Shown piece after piece: positions 39,501 through 50,623 of a stretch of DNA of 64,000 bases (positions are counted from its first letter, which is position 1; each line of letters opens with the position of its first letter). The position numbers and the translations under genes were made by a program. Location of the stretch: positions 51,462 through 115,461 of the forward strand of contig CAJNOL010000651.1 in assembly GCA_905250125.1 (NCBI GenBank), read 5' to 3'. The notes under the pieces were generated by a model. The model saw only the letters and a program-made list of their open reading frames with translations, was not told where the DNA came from and searched no databases. The DNA comes from Rotaria sordida (lineage: Eukaryota; Rotifera; Eurotatoria; Philodinida; Philodinidae).

Positions 39501-40851
39501 GGTTGTAAGAGAAATCGTGACAATTGGGAAAAATTACAACAAGAACATGACAAACTGAGTAAGTAATTGCTTAAAATTTATTATGTTCCTTCGATTTATT
39601 ATCAATGTTATAATTAAAAGTTCGCTTGTTTTGTTATTTAAAACTCTTTTTTTTTCAATTTATGATCTTATCTCTTAAATACATATCGCCTTGTTTTTCC
39701 CTTATGACTATTATTAAATACATTAAATGAATTATTAAATTCATATTTAGCTCGTATTTCTACACATTGAAAATTAAACTATTGAATAGAGAACAAAGAC
39801 AAGTTATTTCTACATTGTTTTTCATTTTCTATTTTAGAATCATTATGGTCAGAAAGTGCCTCTCAGGTACAGAGCGTTTAATAATTAAAATAAAAGAAAA
39901 TCCGACAATGTTGTACTTCCCATATGTTATATGTATTGTATTGTTTTTTTTTTGTTTTGCTCATTGTTCTTCTGTTTCTTTCTTTTTCATATTTTATGGA
40001 AATATGAAACAAAAAAAAATGTTTCTAGATAAACACCGACATCGGTGATAATAAAAATCGAATTATTAAAAGTATGATTTAATTAACACGTATAATAATA
40101 GAAAAAGCGAATATTTTATTAAATTTTAATTATGATTATTATTTTCAATAAAAATGCCTTTGTTTGTATTTTGTTGTTTTGTATATTGTTTATATTGTAT
40201 TTATCCTTCATTAGATTGCATGAAAACATATTTTAGTTTATAAACTGAGAAATAAAATTGTTTTTGTTTTTTTTTTTTTCTTTGCCGTTTTTATAGGAAA
40301 CATTAAGAAAAATAGTTGAAGCGTCAAAACCAGTATTACAAGCAAAAAATTTAATTTCATCACAGTCAGATTCAACAACATTACTTAAAGTGACAAAAAC
40401 TAATGATGAAAATTCATCTTCGTCATTTTCTTTGCCTAATAAAGAAGCAAAATCTGTTAATCGTGAACAACAAACAACAGCAATAACAGTACCAACAATT
40501 GATCCAATACTTATATCAACAATACATGCGAATAAAGGTGCAATTGATACAATACGTGGACAAATAACTGAATTAAGAAATGATGTTGATGAATTACGAA
40601 CACAAATTAAAACTCGTAAACGATCAACAGCAAATAATACAAGTACATCACGTGCTGTTGCAAATCAAGGTACATCACAAAATCTTCCAATCGTACCAGC
40701 TACACCTCCAACTGTTAATAATCGTCATTCTGTATCGAAATCTAGTGTTCCGAATGCAAATCCAGCATCATTTTCTCATCATCATCACCATCATCATCAT
40801 CTTGGACAAACAGGTGCAGTAGGACGTTCATCTATTTGCGTTATTATTTAA
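33532..40851 (+). CDS. GAF-domain cyclic-nucleotide phosphodiesterase (PDE5/6/11 type) with CaaX tail
   Basis: Seventeen exons join in phase to 1,077 residues: 33532-34200, 35039-35197, 35251-35340, 35822-35980, 36090-36242, 36315-36373, 36475-36586, 36650-36799, 36873-37271, 38572-38870, 38934-39011, 39071-39209, 39265-39310, 39366-39403, 39459-39558, 39838-39866, 40297-40851. Order: poly-Gln N-terminus; a [15 protein letters not shown] helix like that of PDE5/11; GAF-A (exons 1-3, with [10 protein letters not shown] and [12 protein letters not shown]); GAF-B (exons 5-9, with [20 protein letters not shown]); catalytic domain with HNWRHAFNV (about 633), [11 protein letters not shown] (about 672), [12 protein letters not shown], and [10 protein letters not shown] carrying the invariant glutamine. 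The tail has a poly-His run and ends SSICVII, a prenylation (CaaX) box as in photoreceptor PDE6 and insect PDE5/6. It hydrolyses cGMP (and perhaps cAMP) and is likely membrane-anchored. The exon 4 acceptor (CAG at 35821) and the 29-nt exon 16 are the least certain joins. Confidence 0.88.
34370..34831 (-). CDS. Small basic Cys-rich protein with CaaX box, nested in PDE intron 1
   Basis: A single-exon reading frame of 153 residues runs antisense inside the 838-bp first intron of the phosphodiesterase gene. It is Lys/Asn/Gln-rich. Residues about 45-52 form a cysteine cluster followed by lysines ([12 protein letters not shown]), a pattern typical of palmitoylated membrane anchors, and the protein ends SSCCTIL, whose last four residues (CTIL) form a CaaX box; a terminal Leu favours geranylgeranylation. 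A segment [19 protein letters not shown] is the only part that looks like conserved globular sequence. A TA run lies about 50 bp upstream. I do not recognise a family. Codon choice matches neighbouring genes, which supports a real gene. Membrane attachment by dual lipidation is inference. Confidence 0.65.
   Translation of the reverse strand: MVKQNSYSYNDRDMNQYKMRTPYGGHANNYQQSPSKNNRVPVAKSSGCCCCGKKKSNNIAPRPTVVQSQPHQLTAHEKAHLRIDPNDPFYHRHGRINKNQNRTKNSSQQKHVKNKSHPTVQTTYVRQSNKNSNHPVHSTVPKTKKQSSCCTIL
37590..37820. repeat. Dispersed repeat in PDE intron 9 (copy 1)
   Basis: The stretch agagagatgacctaaaaaag, then tattgaagaatt, gtgattt..aaattct and attttctcta.attgaga, matches 62860-63060 in the same order and orientation. 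It lies in a 1.3-kb intron among introns that are mostly 50-75 bp. Left and right flanks (ggaagtggaact at about 37532; agttccacatat at about 37825) look like inverted ends. Confidence 0.75.
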
Positions 40852-43800
40852 AATTATGGTTTTTTTTTTGCTTTGTTTTATTTTCCTTATTTTGTTTTAT
40901 TTGGCTATGCTTTATTTTGTATGTATGTTTATGTGCATATGCAATTTTTATTGTTTTCCTACAGCGGAAATGAATTTTTCGCAAAGAATATATATTTATG
41001 TACAAATAGAAATGAAACGAAGTTATCGATATTATATTTTAAAATGAAGAATAAAAGCATAAATCGACGTGAATTAATTACAATTCGATTTTGATGGAAG
41101 TTTTTATTCAATTTTAGCAATAATATATTTAATTTGATGAATTCAAGAATTATATTCATATCATTTATAGAAATTAGATTTGTTATTCTTAGAAAAAGCA
41201 AGGATTTCATAGACAGATATAAACTTAGTCAATATATAATCAAATGAAAATCTGTCACACACTGAAAGTTTAACGAAAATAAAATATTTACTTCATGTAA
41301 TTGTATATTCTGAAAGCATCAAAAAAAAAATAAATGAAACATAAGTTTTGCAAATAGTTTATATGTAATAAAATCTTCTTTTTTTTTTCTTTAGTTTTGA
41401 TTTACAAGAAAAAAATTCGATATATCACATATTTCTCGTTCAGTATCGAATTATATTTTGTTAAATTATATGATTAAAAATTTTTCAATATTTAGTTACA
41501 TCAGAGTTAAAATATAGTGTTCGAGTTATTATTGAGAAATTTATTATCTGTTACAAATCTAAATCAGTATTATAAGCAATAAAGATAGTAATGATGCTTT
41601 TCGTTTTCTGTAGTTGATGATGTTAACATTTAAAACTTCAATCTCAAATATAAAAACTTCAAAATATTTTAACTAGAGAAAAAAATCTATGCGAAATGAG
41701 AATATGATTCTATTGATTAAATCATTTATTATAAATTCTAGATGATTTTTGACTACAAACAAAAAAGAAAATATTTTCACTGATTACTCTTCTATGGAAA
41801 AATATATAAAAACTTTGATTTTTTATTCATGATGGATTGAAAATTTTGAATATTACTATTGTACGATTATAGAAAACCGATGTCGACCAAATACAATCAT
41901 ATTTACAAGACAAGAGTATCATTTAATGCCAAATATATTTTGATGCAAGTACCATTACGATTAGGATGAGAGACACCATTAACTACTACAAATAAAAAAC
42001 AACTATATGATAAAAACAAATGATAGAATACATACAACTCATGTGGAAAATTAAATGGTTAAAAACAAAAAAAGATAATTGTCAAGTGAAATGTTAAATA
42101 TATAAATGCCGATAAATTCATTTTTGATACATAATCAACGTTCGCATTTGCTTTAAAATACGAAAAAAGTAATCTCCTGACATTATAACCATTTATGAAC
42201 ATTGTGTAATTCGATTATTCTTAATAAAATTTTAAATTATCTACAATGTGTAAGCTTAAATTGATTCCTAAGATTTTATTCTTTACATCAATCTAATTCT
42301 ATTTCTGATAGAAAAATGTCAATTATATTTCATACTTTTAATTTATATTGTTCTTGAGTTGGTTTTCATCTAAAAAATAATATAGAATTTATTTTTATAA
42401 GCAAGAATTCCATCTATTGCTGTTTTATTGGTGTATAATGGTAATAAACTTATTAACTCGGTCAGTAATGTCACTTGAACAATACATCAACATCTATTCT
42501 TGAAGTTTCACAATAACCAAATAAACAAAATTCGAAAAATAATAATAACAAACATAAACAAACTAACTAACGTATGCTCAAATTAGTAAATCATCAATTA
42601 TATTTAGCTAAATAAAACAAACATCAGTTACTGTTTTATAAATATTTGAAGAGCTATTCAACTAAATCGAACTAATACATAGTGCAAAATCTTTATATAT
42701 TATAGAAACAACATAAAGGCTTTTTAAAATCAAATTAAAGATATTTCTATGATCATCATACAATTATGACATAGAAGAACAATCGAATATACTAATCGTA
42801 CCAGAATGATAAAATCTGAATTTTTTTTCAAAAGATACATCGTCGAATTTTCTAGAATAACTTTATGAAAAAAGTCTTTCAATTTGTTTTAATGAATTTT
42901 TCGGAAAATATTGGACGTATTGAAAATATTTTCTGCACAGATATGTTACAATAACTTGAATGTTTTTTCTTCGGAGATGATGCATGGTGGCTTTGTCTGC
43001 AATAATCTATGTAAAGGGTCCTTTTGAATTAAGTTAAATGATTTTGAAAGAGTTAAAAAGAAAGATATACGATATATTATTATTTCCTCACTAAAATAGT
43101 AGTTTAAACGATTTAGAAATAATGCATTTATTGTCGAAATTAAATTCATTGTATACAGCTCATTAGTGAATACAAGGTTGTTATGACATATTTGTGCAGT
43201 GAGAAATGCAAAATCGATATTATTAAAGATGTTTTCTATACTTCCAATCCAATAAACAATAGCAATTTTTCATGTATAATTCCTTTTAATTTCCTAAAAA
43301 TTCATTAAAATATAAATCAAAATACTTTTCTCATATAGTTATTCTAAACAATTCGATGACATATCTTTTGAAAAAAACAACTATTTAAGTTTTTGTCATT
43401 TTTCTGTGTAAAATTACATCTAAAACAAACTATAGTACACATGTTACTTCTCATTCGTTTCTCATCATTTATCTACCAGAGATATTTTCATCTGGTAAAT
43501 TTTCAAAATATTACTATATGTACTTCCATATCTATATAAATTCAACCTAAATCTAATTCTGAATTTCAATCAATTTTTTAATATTTCGAATGATAGATCA
43601 CAATGAAAACTAAGTTGAATCAGTTCATTTTCATATAACGACAGCGCTTTTTTATAATGAGATATTTTTAAAAAATTTGAAGGCAAAGCAGAAGTAAAAA
43701 GAATAGCTAAAAATATTCATCTTGTGACGTTCCACAGAAAAAAAATTTTAATTGTTGATATTCTTTTGATCTTTTAATAGAGCGAAATAAAATTGAACTT

Positions 43801-44331
43801 CATTTTGACTATTTTTGTCAAATTTATGAATAGTTTTGTATTTTTTTTTTTGTCTCAAGATATTTTTATAATATTAAAGTCATTAGTGTTTTTTTTCTCT
43901 AAAGTTTTCAAGATATATTTCGTATTTATCTAAAAGAATAAACTCAAAAATAAATTATCTTTCTATTTAATTTTTTATTTTAGATGAAATTCTTGTATGA
44001 AAACATAATGAAAAAGTAGCTATTTGAAGACATATGTCATATTTATTAGATCAATATAAAATCATGATTAATTCAAAAAAAAAACAACAAAGAAGTTCAT
44101 TTGTTATTTTCTCTAGTAGCTTTAATTGTCGAATAATTGATGTAGAAAAAAAAAATTGAATTTAATATGCGAAAAATTTTCATTATCGAAATTTTTAGAA
44201 ATTAAATCATTTGTATGAAAAAAGTTTGACATTATTTATGAATTTACATATGCTATATATCAGTGAAGCCAAATACATTGCTCTAACATTATGTTCTGAA
44301 TAAGTAATGATTTGTTTCTTCTTCTCTACAG
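40852..44331. other. 3.5-kb gene-free AT-rich region
   Basis: There is 3' flank of the phosphodiesterase gene, then AT-rich DNA with no gene or inverted repeat that I can support up to the tRNA gene. Confidence 0.55.
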
Positions 44332-44421
44332 GCCCCCGTAGCTCAGTTGGACTAGAGCGCCGTACTTATACACAGTATCGGAGCAATGCGGATGTCGTGA
44401 GTTCGAGCCTCACCGGGGGCA
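44332..44421 (+). tRNA. tRNA-Ile (anticodon UAU) with 15-nt intron
   Basis: The acceptor stem gcccccg pairs with cgggggc plus discriminator A. The D arm is gctc...gagc. Anticodon stem ccgta pairs with tgcgg around loop cttata-(intron)-a, placing TAT at positions 34-36. The intron cacagtatcggagca follows position 37, the canonical place. The T arm is gtgag ttcgagc ctcac. A-box (tagctcagttgg) and B-box (gttcgagcc) promoters are internal. A run of eight or more T at 44429 serves as Pol III terminator. Animal tRNA-Ile(UAU) genes commonly carry introns, which fits. Confidence 0.93.
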
Positions 44422-44426
44422 TCTAC

Positions 44427-44437
44427 TCTTTTTTTTT
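44427..44437 (+). terminator. Pol III T-run terminator of tRNA-Ile
   Basis: An oligo-T tract starts about seven bases after the tRNA 3' end. Confidence 0.85.
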
Positions 44438-46405
44438 ATTCTACTCGTTCTTTTTTCTATTTCTTTTGACATTAACCATACATCTCTGTTATAATAGTCT
44501 TCGTTACATTGGATAGAAATAATTCTTATCTGAAATTAAATAAAAGATAGACATAACTACAATTTGTCTTTATTTCTTAAGTATAAGGAAGATAAATTAG
44601 TTCATATAAATACTCGTATGTAAGCTAGTTTTCTATTTCAACAAAAATAATACTACTTTCTTTATATTAGAATTTTTTATGAAATATTTATATATATTTT
44701 TTGTCCAGCAATTTCTAGGATTTATTGGAATTTTTCTATAAATCCTGTTGTATATGCTATCATCAAATAAAAGACATTACATTGAAAATAGGTATCTAGC
44801 TGAGAATGAGTGTGAAAACAACACTTTAGCAATCGTCGATTAACTGAGAGTGAAAGCTAACTCTTCAGAATTATGACTCTTTTTCGTTTCAGTTAAAATA
44901 TATTATATACTATCAATAGAATAAGTCCAGATCAATCCGGTAACTTAAATAAATTCCAGTAACCTCTCTTATAATCAAGAAAAATATGAGGATATGAGAT
45001 GTGTTTTAAAATATGTTTCATATAGTCGAAGTCTATTTCTATATGATTATGTTATAAACAGTCATTGGATGTAAATAAAAAATTGTATCAACTATAAATA
45101 TTATTGCTATGGCAACAGATGCTATTGATATATTTATTTATACTAAAGGTCGTCAGCTGATGAATCATACCTTTTGTTCCATTGAAACATCTGCTACATC
45201 TAAATTGTTTTTATTCGATTTCATAATGAAAAATCTCAAGTATTAATTGATACTTTTTTTTAAAATTACACCATGATTTTATATGTTGTGGAGTATCCAT
45301 GTAATTACAATGTGAAAGACAAGAACTTTATTACGTTGCATTTAAAGCTAGAATGAAATATTAGTCAGAAATTTGTTTGTGTTGTTAAGAAAATCTTTTT
45401 TTAATTGCTGATTTCAATTCAATCAATAAGATTTATCTTGTGGTAATTTAATGAATTATACGTTGGAAAATATTCATGAATGCTCATAGTAACAAAAACA
45501 AGACAATCAATAGATCAAAATTCAATAATGAGGATAATATTAGAATGTCTTGCAGAGGAAGACACTAATATCTAATATGTTTAGTTGTCTTTCTCATTAT
45601 CATTCTGGAGAGTAGGCCGAATGCGTACGCGACCAACTAGAGATACGCTTGTTTCGTACCGCATTAATTAAATCAAATGGCTTAACAATGGATGATTAGA
45701 GTAAAATACGACCAACAACAAGAACACATTTGAAGAAATTTATAAAATCTGGTTTTTTTAACAGTCTTAAATGATCTAGCATGAAGAATAATGAATTTAG
45801 CTAAAACATTCATGATTTCATCTTTCAATCTGATCGAAAACATAATTCGACTTATTCTTTATTGAATTAAAATATTTCGTTAATTGATTTTCGAGAAGAA
45901 CTTTAATGACTTAAATCGATATGTTTTTGCATAAATCACTATATAATAGATCGTACTAATCCAATCGAAAGAATTTTTCAATAATTGGAAGATAGTGTGA
46001 CTTTGTATGAAGCTGATGAACTCTCCTTGGCCATTTGTATGTGCAAAAGATAAACATTTCTATAAGTCTTCATCAATATGATGAACAACATCGGTTTTTT
46101 ATAATATTTTATGAAATACGATCTAAAAAGAATCTCGAAGTATATAGGATAGAAAAATTGGCATCGCCGCCACAAAACAGGTATAATAAAACGATGTCCA
46201 TGTGATTAGCAGCAACATCTACAATGTGTTTCACATGTTAATCCCACAGAAATTGTGCTAACAGCTTTTATTCTAATAATTATGAATAATCATATAAAAG
46301 AAAATCACGTACATTTCATAAAAAAAAAAAAAAAAACAAAATGTCCTGAGGAATGTTCACATTTCCTAATAAATTACTGATGAAATCGTCCAATAATATT
46401 TGACA
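44438..46405. other. Intergenic region with one repeat fragment
   Basis: No supportable gene. A short CG-bearing patch (gccgaatgcgtacgcgacc) lies at about 45612, and a repeat fragment shared with 26425-26505 lies at about 46215-46270. It ends in the 3' flank of the minus-strand gene, with an A-run at 46321-46337. Confidence 0.5.
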
Positions 46406-46573
46406 TCATCCTCGAGCTATGTTGAGATGAAGTATACGAAGTAAATCAAGTAAATAGAATTGTTTTTGTATCCAACTTCGATCATCCTTTTTTCCATGTT
46501 GTTGTTGTTGTTGTTGCTTCGAAGATTCATATCGAGAATAATTTGACTTAAGATAAATAAACACAATTGAATT

Positions 46574-46608
<35 letters not shown>

Positions 46609-47092
46609 TATTATTATTTTCAAGAATAGCAAATTGTCCTTGTTTTTCCCATGGAATTATTTGACATGATAATTGATTAAGAACTTGTCGTACACGATTT
46701 GCTAAACATTTTCGACGACGACATTTTGATGCACCTAAATCATTCAATGAACAATCACGACAAACTAATCGTTTTGTATTGGAAAAAAATTCATTATTAT
46801 TTATTAATTGATATTGATTATTATTTGTTTCTGTCAAATAATCATATGTAATATATCGAACAAGTTGAGATGATAAAAAGTTCTTATATATTTCACAATC
46901 ATCACCAAGAAATAAAAGAAGACGACGAGTACATATATCTTTAAGTGAAAGAATATGTTGATTTGAAATTTGATCATTGGATTTTTCAAAATGAATAATA
47001 GCATTCAATAGACTTTTACGATCTACTGGAATAATTGTTAATTTCGATGCACGTGGTGAAAATGTTTTCATCATCTTGAAAAACCTATTCAT
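46406..47092 (-). CDS. Unrecognised protein with CxxC...CxxxxC segment, poly-Asp and poly-Gln
   Basis: One exon on the minus strand, 228 residues, ATG at 47092 (a second ATG at 47074 is equally possible). I do not recognise the family. Visible features: a helical segment SLKDICTRRLLLFLGDDCEI; a cysteine group (LVCRDCSLNDLGASKCRRRKC) spaced CxxC-x10-CxxxxC, possibly a small zinc-binding unit; an Asp run encoded by a GAT repeat; a Gln run; and a Leu-rich C-terminus. The Asp run is a trinucleotide repeat likely to vary in length between individuals. It lies 87 bp downstream of another minus-strand gene. I tested whether the two are one gene: no donor/acceptor pair keeps the frame, so they are listed separately. 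Confidence 0.6.
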
Positions 47093-47179
47093 AGTTTATA
47101 TATTCGAATATATAATAACATAACTAACATGAATTATATACAGTAAAAAGAAAATCATAGAGAAAAAGAAAACAAAAAT

Positions 47180-47866
47180 CTATTTGAAAAAAGAACCTCG
47201 TCCACGTCCAAATCCTGACGATATATCTAAAAATTTCAAATAAGAAAAAGATCTTCTTGTTTTTATTTTATTTTAATTATTAAAATAAAACTTACTATTA
47301 TCTGTTATTGATGATTTAGGTGATGTTTTATAACTAGTATTGATTATTGAATCATTTTCATCTTCACTTATTTGTTGTTCTATTGATATATCATTTTGTA
47401 ATAGATCAGCATCAATGCCTCGTCCACGACCAAGTGTAGGTTTCGTTTGATTATTAGGTTTTTTCTTATCTAATGAAATAAGTCGTTGTGAAAAACAAGA
47501 AACTCTTGATGAAATCGATGATGTTGAAGAAAGATGAACAGGTGATGGTACACGTTCATCATCAAATGAATTATCTAATGATTGTACAAATGTTTGAGGA
47601 CGTTCTACTGATATATAATCACTATAACAAGTTTTCAATAAATCAGATAACATATCAGCTCCTTAAATATAAATTTTAAAAAAAAACTTTTCTTTTTTAT
47701 CGAATTTCATACTTTCTTCATCAACAAATGTAATTTCAACTGAATATCGATCATTAGAAAAAACTTTTTTTGTAATAAAAATTTCATTGGCATCAAACCA
47801 TGAAATGATTAATTTATCTGTTAATATTTGTCCATTAATTGATTTTAAAATCAATGTATCAACCAT
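47180..47866 (-). CDS. Unrecognised small protein with GRGRG motifs
   Basis: Three minus-strand exons (47866-47713, 47661-47296, 47226-47180) give 188 residues. The N-terminal 50 residues form a likely small beta domain (VDTLILKSINGQILTDKLI; ISWFDANEIFITKKVF). The middle is Ser/Asp-rich and disordered with TLGRGRGIDADLL, and the last exon encodes SSGFGRGRGSFFK. Two Gly-Arg clusters suggest RNA or Tudor-domain contact after arginine methylation, but that is inference. The short last exon depends on a donor at 47295 and an acceptor near 47227; without it the protein would read into the intron and stop soon after. It is followed closely by the gene at 46406-47092. Confidence 0.58.
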
Positions 47867-48028
47867 TTTTATTTCAATCTTAATCAAATATTATTAAAAT
47901 GAATGAATGAAAATAGTCTTTTTGTTTTGTACTCGAATCATTTTCTAGATTAAAAAGACCTCTTTTATTATACAAAGATGTCGTCACTTGTGTATAAACA
48001 TTAAAAGAAATCAAACAAACATAAACTA

Positions 48029-48586
48029 CTATTGATGCATCATTAAATGAACAAATTGATTAAAATCAAGTCCCTTATTATTATTTCCTTGAATTAATAG
48101 TTCTTTAATAACAAGTTCATATTGTTCATCATCAAGTTGATTAAAAAGTGAATTTTCAGATCGAAGTTTATCCATATCTTGTCGTGTTATTAATCCATCA
48201 TGATCTCGATCAAATACATCAAATGTTTGACGTAATTCATCATTTAATTCTGATGAACCAACATAACGAAGCATTAATGTTGAATATTGATCAACTGTTA
48301 ATCCTGTTTCATCTAGTTGATCATCTGTTTGTTCACGAATAGTTGTTTGAATTAATTTTAATGCTTCATTAGAATCTAACTCTATACCTAATTAATAGAA
48401 AGACAGATAAAAAAAAAACATATCAAAATAATTTTTTTTTGCTTTACCAACAGATTTGGCAATTGCACAAAAATCATCTTCTTTAACTAAACGATCATGA
48501 TCTCGATCAAGTAGAAAAAATGCTTCTTCAACTGCTCGAATAAATTGCCAGTTGGCATTTGTATTATTATTGCTATTGTTTGACAT
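48029..48586 (-). CDS. EF-hand calcium-binding protein (calmodulin-like)
   Basis: Two minus-strand exons (48586-48448, 48387-48029) give 165 residues with the four-lobe spacing of the calmodulin/troponin C superfamily. Loop 1 DRDHDRLVKEDD (residues 27-38) and loop 3 DRDHDGLITRQD keep D-x-D-x-D/G ligands, though position 12 is Asp rather than Glu. Site 2 (around ETGLTVDQY) and site 4 (GNNNKGLDFNQF) are degenerate and may not bind calcium. The N-terminus is an Asn/Ser-rich extension. It is a calcium sensor by family; the partner is unknown. It lies upstream of, and in tandem with, two unrecognised minus-strand genes, 162 bp from the nearest. Confidence 0.85.
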
Positions 48587-49315
48587 AGTTACTTTTGTTT
48601 ACATATGTACACCTATAAAAATTGACAGATCGAAAAGAAAAAGAAAACTAAACTGTAAAATCTATTATGACTATGGTCATGTGTGTGTCTTACAATGTTG
48701 AATGAAAATAACAAGGAATAATAATAAAGCCTATTCACTTTGTTATAATCTATTACTGTTTATTGTATTTAATCATCTATTTTTTATTGAATTTTTAATA
48801 TTAAAACTGAATAATAATGTGAATTAGTGTTTTCAATGCAAAATATTATCCTTAATTATAATATATATGATAAAAAAAGTACTGAACTCATGCATTATAT
48901 CAAATCATAGGCCGTTCTTTTTATATTTTACCTTATAAACAAAAGGACAAAAAGAAGAAACAAAACAAATAGTGATAAAGAAAAAAAGCGTATCTAATCA
49001 ACAAAAGCAAACACCATGCGAACTCTTTTATAATAAACATTTGTCCTTCACAATATTTATCTAGGTAAAAAAACAAAACAAAAGAAATTTATTATCTTCG
49101 TTCGTTCTTTGAATGCACGAAGCGTTTTCATAGTGAAAAAGAATAGATCTATACAAGAATCGTTTCAAAACATAATCAAAATTACATTGTTTCTTTTAAT
49201 TTTTTTTTTTGTATATTTTTGTCTTAAGACGATTAAAATGCCAACAGCTTGTAACTTTCTCAAAGCATAGTAAAAAACCCCATATATCAATTTAAAATAT
49301 AACTCGAAATATTAC

Positions 49316-49523
49316 CAGGGATGGCCCGAGTCAACCAACAATGGGGGGGTGTCGCGAAATTTTTTGCAGTAAAAGGTGGAATTTTTTAATTTTGGGGGGG
49401 TGTAACATTATTTTTCATGACAAATGGAAGAAAATTTTTTGATTTTGCTGAGCAAAAAATAGAATTTTTCTAAGATTGGGGGGGTGTTCCACCCCCGACA
49501 CCCCCCCGGTCGGGCCACCCCTG
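49316..49523. mobile_element. Non-autonomous hAT-type MITE with intact 8-bp target duplication
   Basis: The terminal inverted repeats are cagggatggcccga (left) and tcgggccacccctg (right), 13 of 14 positions matching. The element is flanked on both sides by the same eight bases, aatattac (49308-49315 and 49524-49531). An 8-bp duplication and CAGGG...CCCTG ends are diagnostic of the hAT superfamily. At 208 bp it has no coding room. Inside are three G7-TGT runs, striking in such AT-rich DNA. The exact target duplication suggests recent insertion. Confidence 0.92.
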
Positions 49524-50038
49524 AATATTACATGTTGTACATCGTTGTAATACATTCTGATAGATTGATTAGAGTCTCTCTTCTTCAGTTTATTAATTTC
49601 TCTCCTATCGAAGTAAATATTTATCGGTAGAATTTATTCATACCTCTCAGATTTCACTGACATTCGTCGAACACGAAAAGAATTCAATCAATTTGGCCCT
49701 GATGAAATTATGTTGATGTGATCTAACCTTCTTTATCGGTTTTTCTGTTGTGTTTTTAAGTACGATACGGATCAAAAAAGCAATTCAGAAAAAAAAACAT
49801 CCAAACATTGGATTTTTATCAATATTTATGTAAAACATAAAGTATTAATCATATAGACTACAAGGTACTCTAAACAATGACATATTTCTATGTTATAATC
49901 TATTATATTATATATGCATTCGATTCGTTTGTTTAGTTGAGATATGCGGAAATGAAAAGAAGCTATCTAAATGAGCGCTTAGAAAAACTTGAAAAGTATC
50001 AAAATCGCTTTAATAATTCACTAAATACTTATTCTTAA

Positions 50039-50075
50039 TTAACCTTTTGAGTTCCGACGACGTATGGGCGTGCTG
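50039..50075. mobile_element. Possible piggyBac-like 5' terminus
   Basis: TTAA is followed by ccttttgagttccgacgacg and a cgtatggg element. A TTAA target and CCTTT... start are typical of piggyBac-like elements. I could not find the opposite terminus; it may be lost or lie in the assembly gap. Confidence 0.35.
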
Positions 50076-50523
50076 CATCGTATGATACCCCAACTCTTAT
50101 CCGTTTGTTTAAGTTCAATTGCACATCCGAAAAGGGTGATTTTTTCACCACTTATACTACACATATAATGCTAATGATTTGTCATTGTTTGAGCTGTATG
50201 TCTCACCATGACCAAGAGTCATCAAGTACCTTTTTATTATCTTTCTGTTAAAATACTCCGTATCTAATTTTTTTAACATAAAGCTATAATTTTCATTTAC
50301 GAATAGGATATTTAATCAAGTTAAGATTACATAAAGCAGAAACAACCTGTGTAATCTTAGTGATCTTATGAAAATCATCAATATCACCTCTGTATATACT
50401 TCCAAAAATAGCATACGTTTTGAGACGTTGATTTATATTTTCGATAGCGACTCTTGCACTATTTATATCACGGTTATAGTTTTTGTCTTCAGTTGTTAAT
50501 TCACCTTTATGAGGCTTTTTTTT

Positions 50524-50623
50524 NNNNNNNNNNNNNNNNNNNNNNNNNNNNNNNNNNNNNNNNNNNNNNNNNNNNNNNNNNNNNNNNNNNNNNNNNNNNN
50601 NNNNNNNNNNNNNNNNNNNNNNN
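50524..50623. other. Assembly gap (100 N)
   Basis: Exactly 100 unknown bases, likely a scaffolding placeholder of arbitrary length in a repeat-rich region. Confidence 0.99.

Noticed and set aside
45605-45665. Short CG-bearing inverted words (gaatgcgtacgcgacc) as a mobile-element end
   Set aside because: The pairing is too short and imperfect, and no target duplication is visible.
46406-47866. Reading the two adjacent minus-strand frames as one gene
   Set aside because: No GT donor in the upstream exon joins any nearby acceptor in a phase that keeps the downstream frame.
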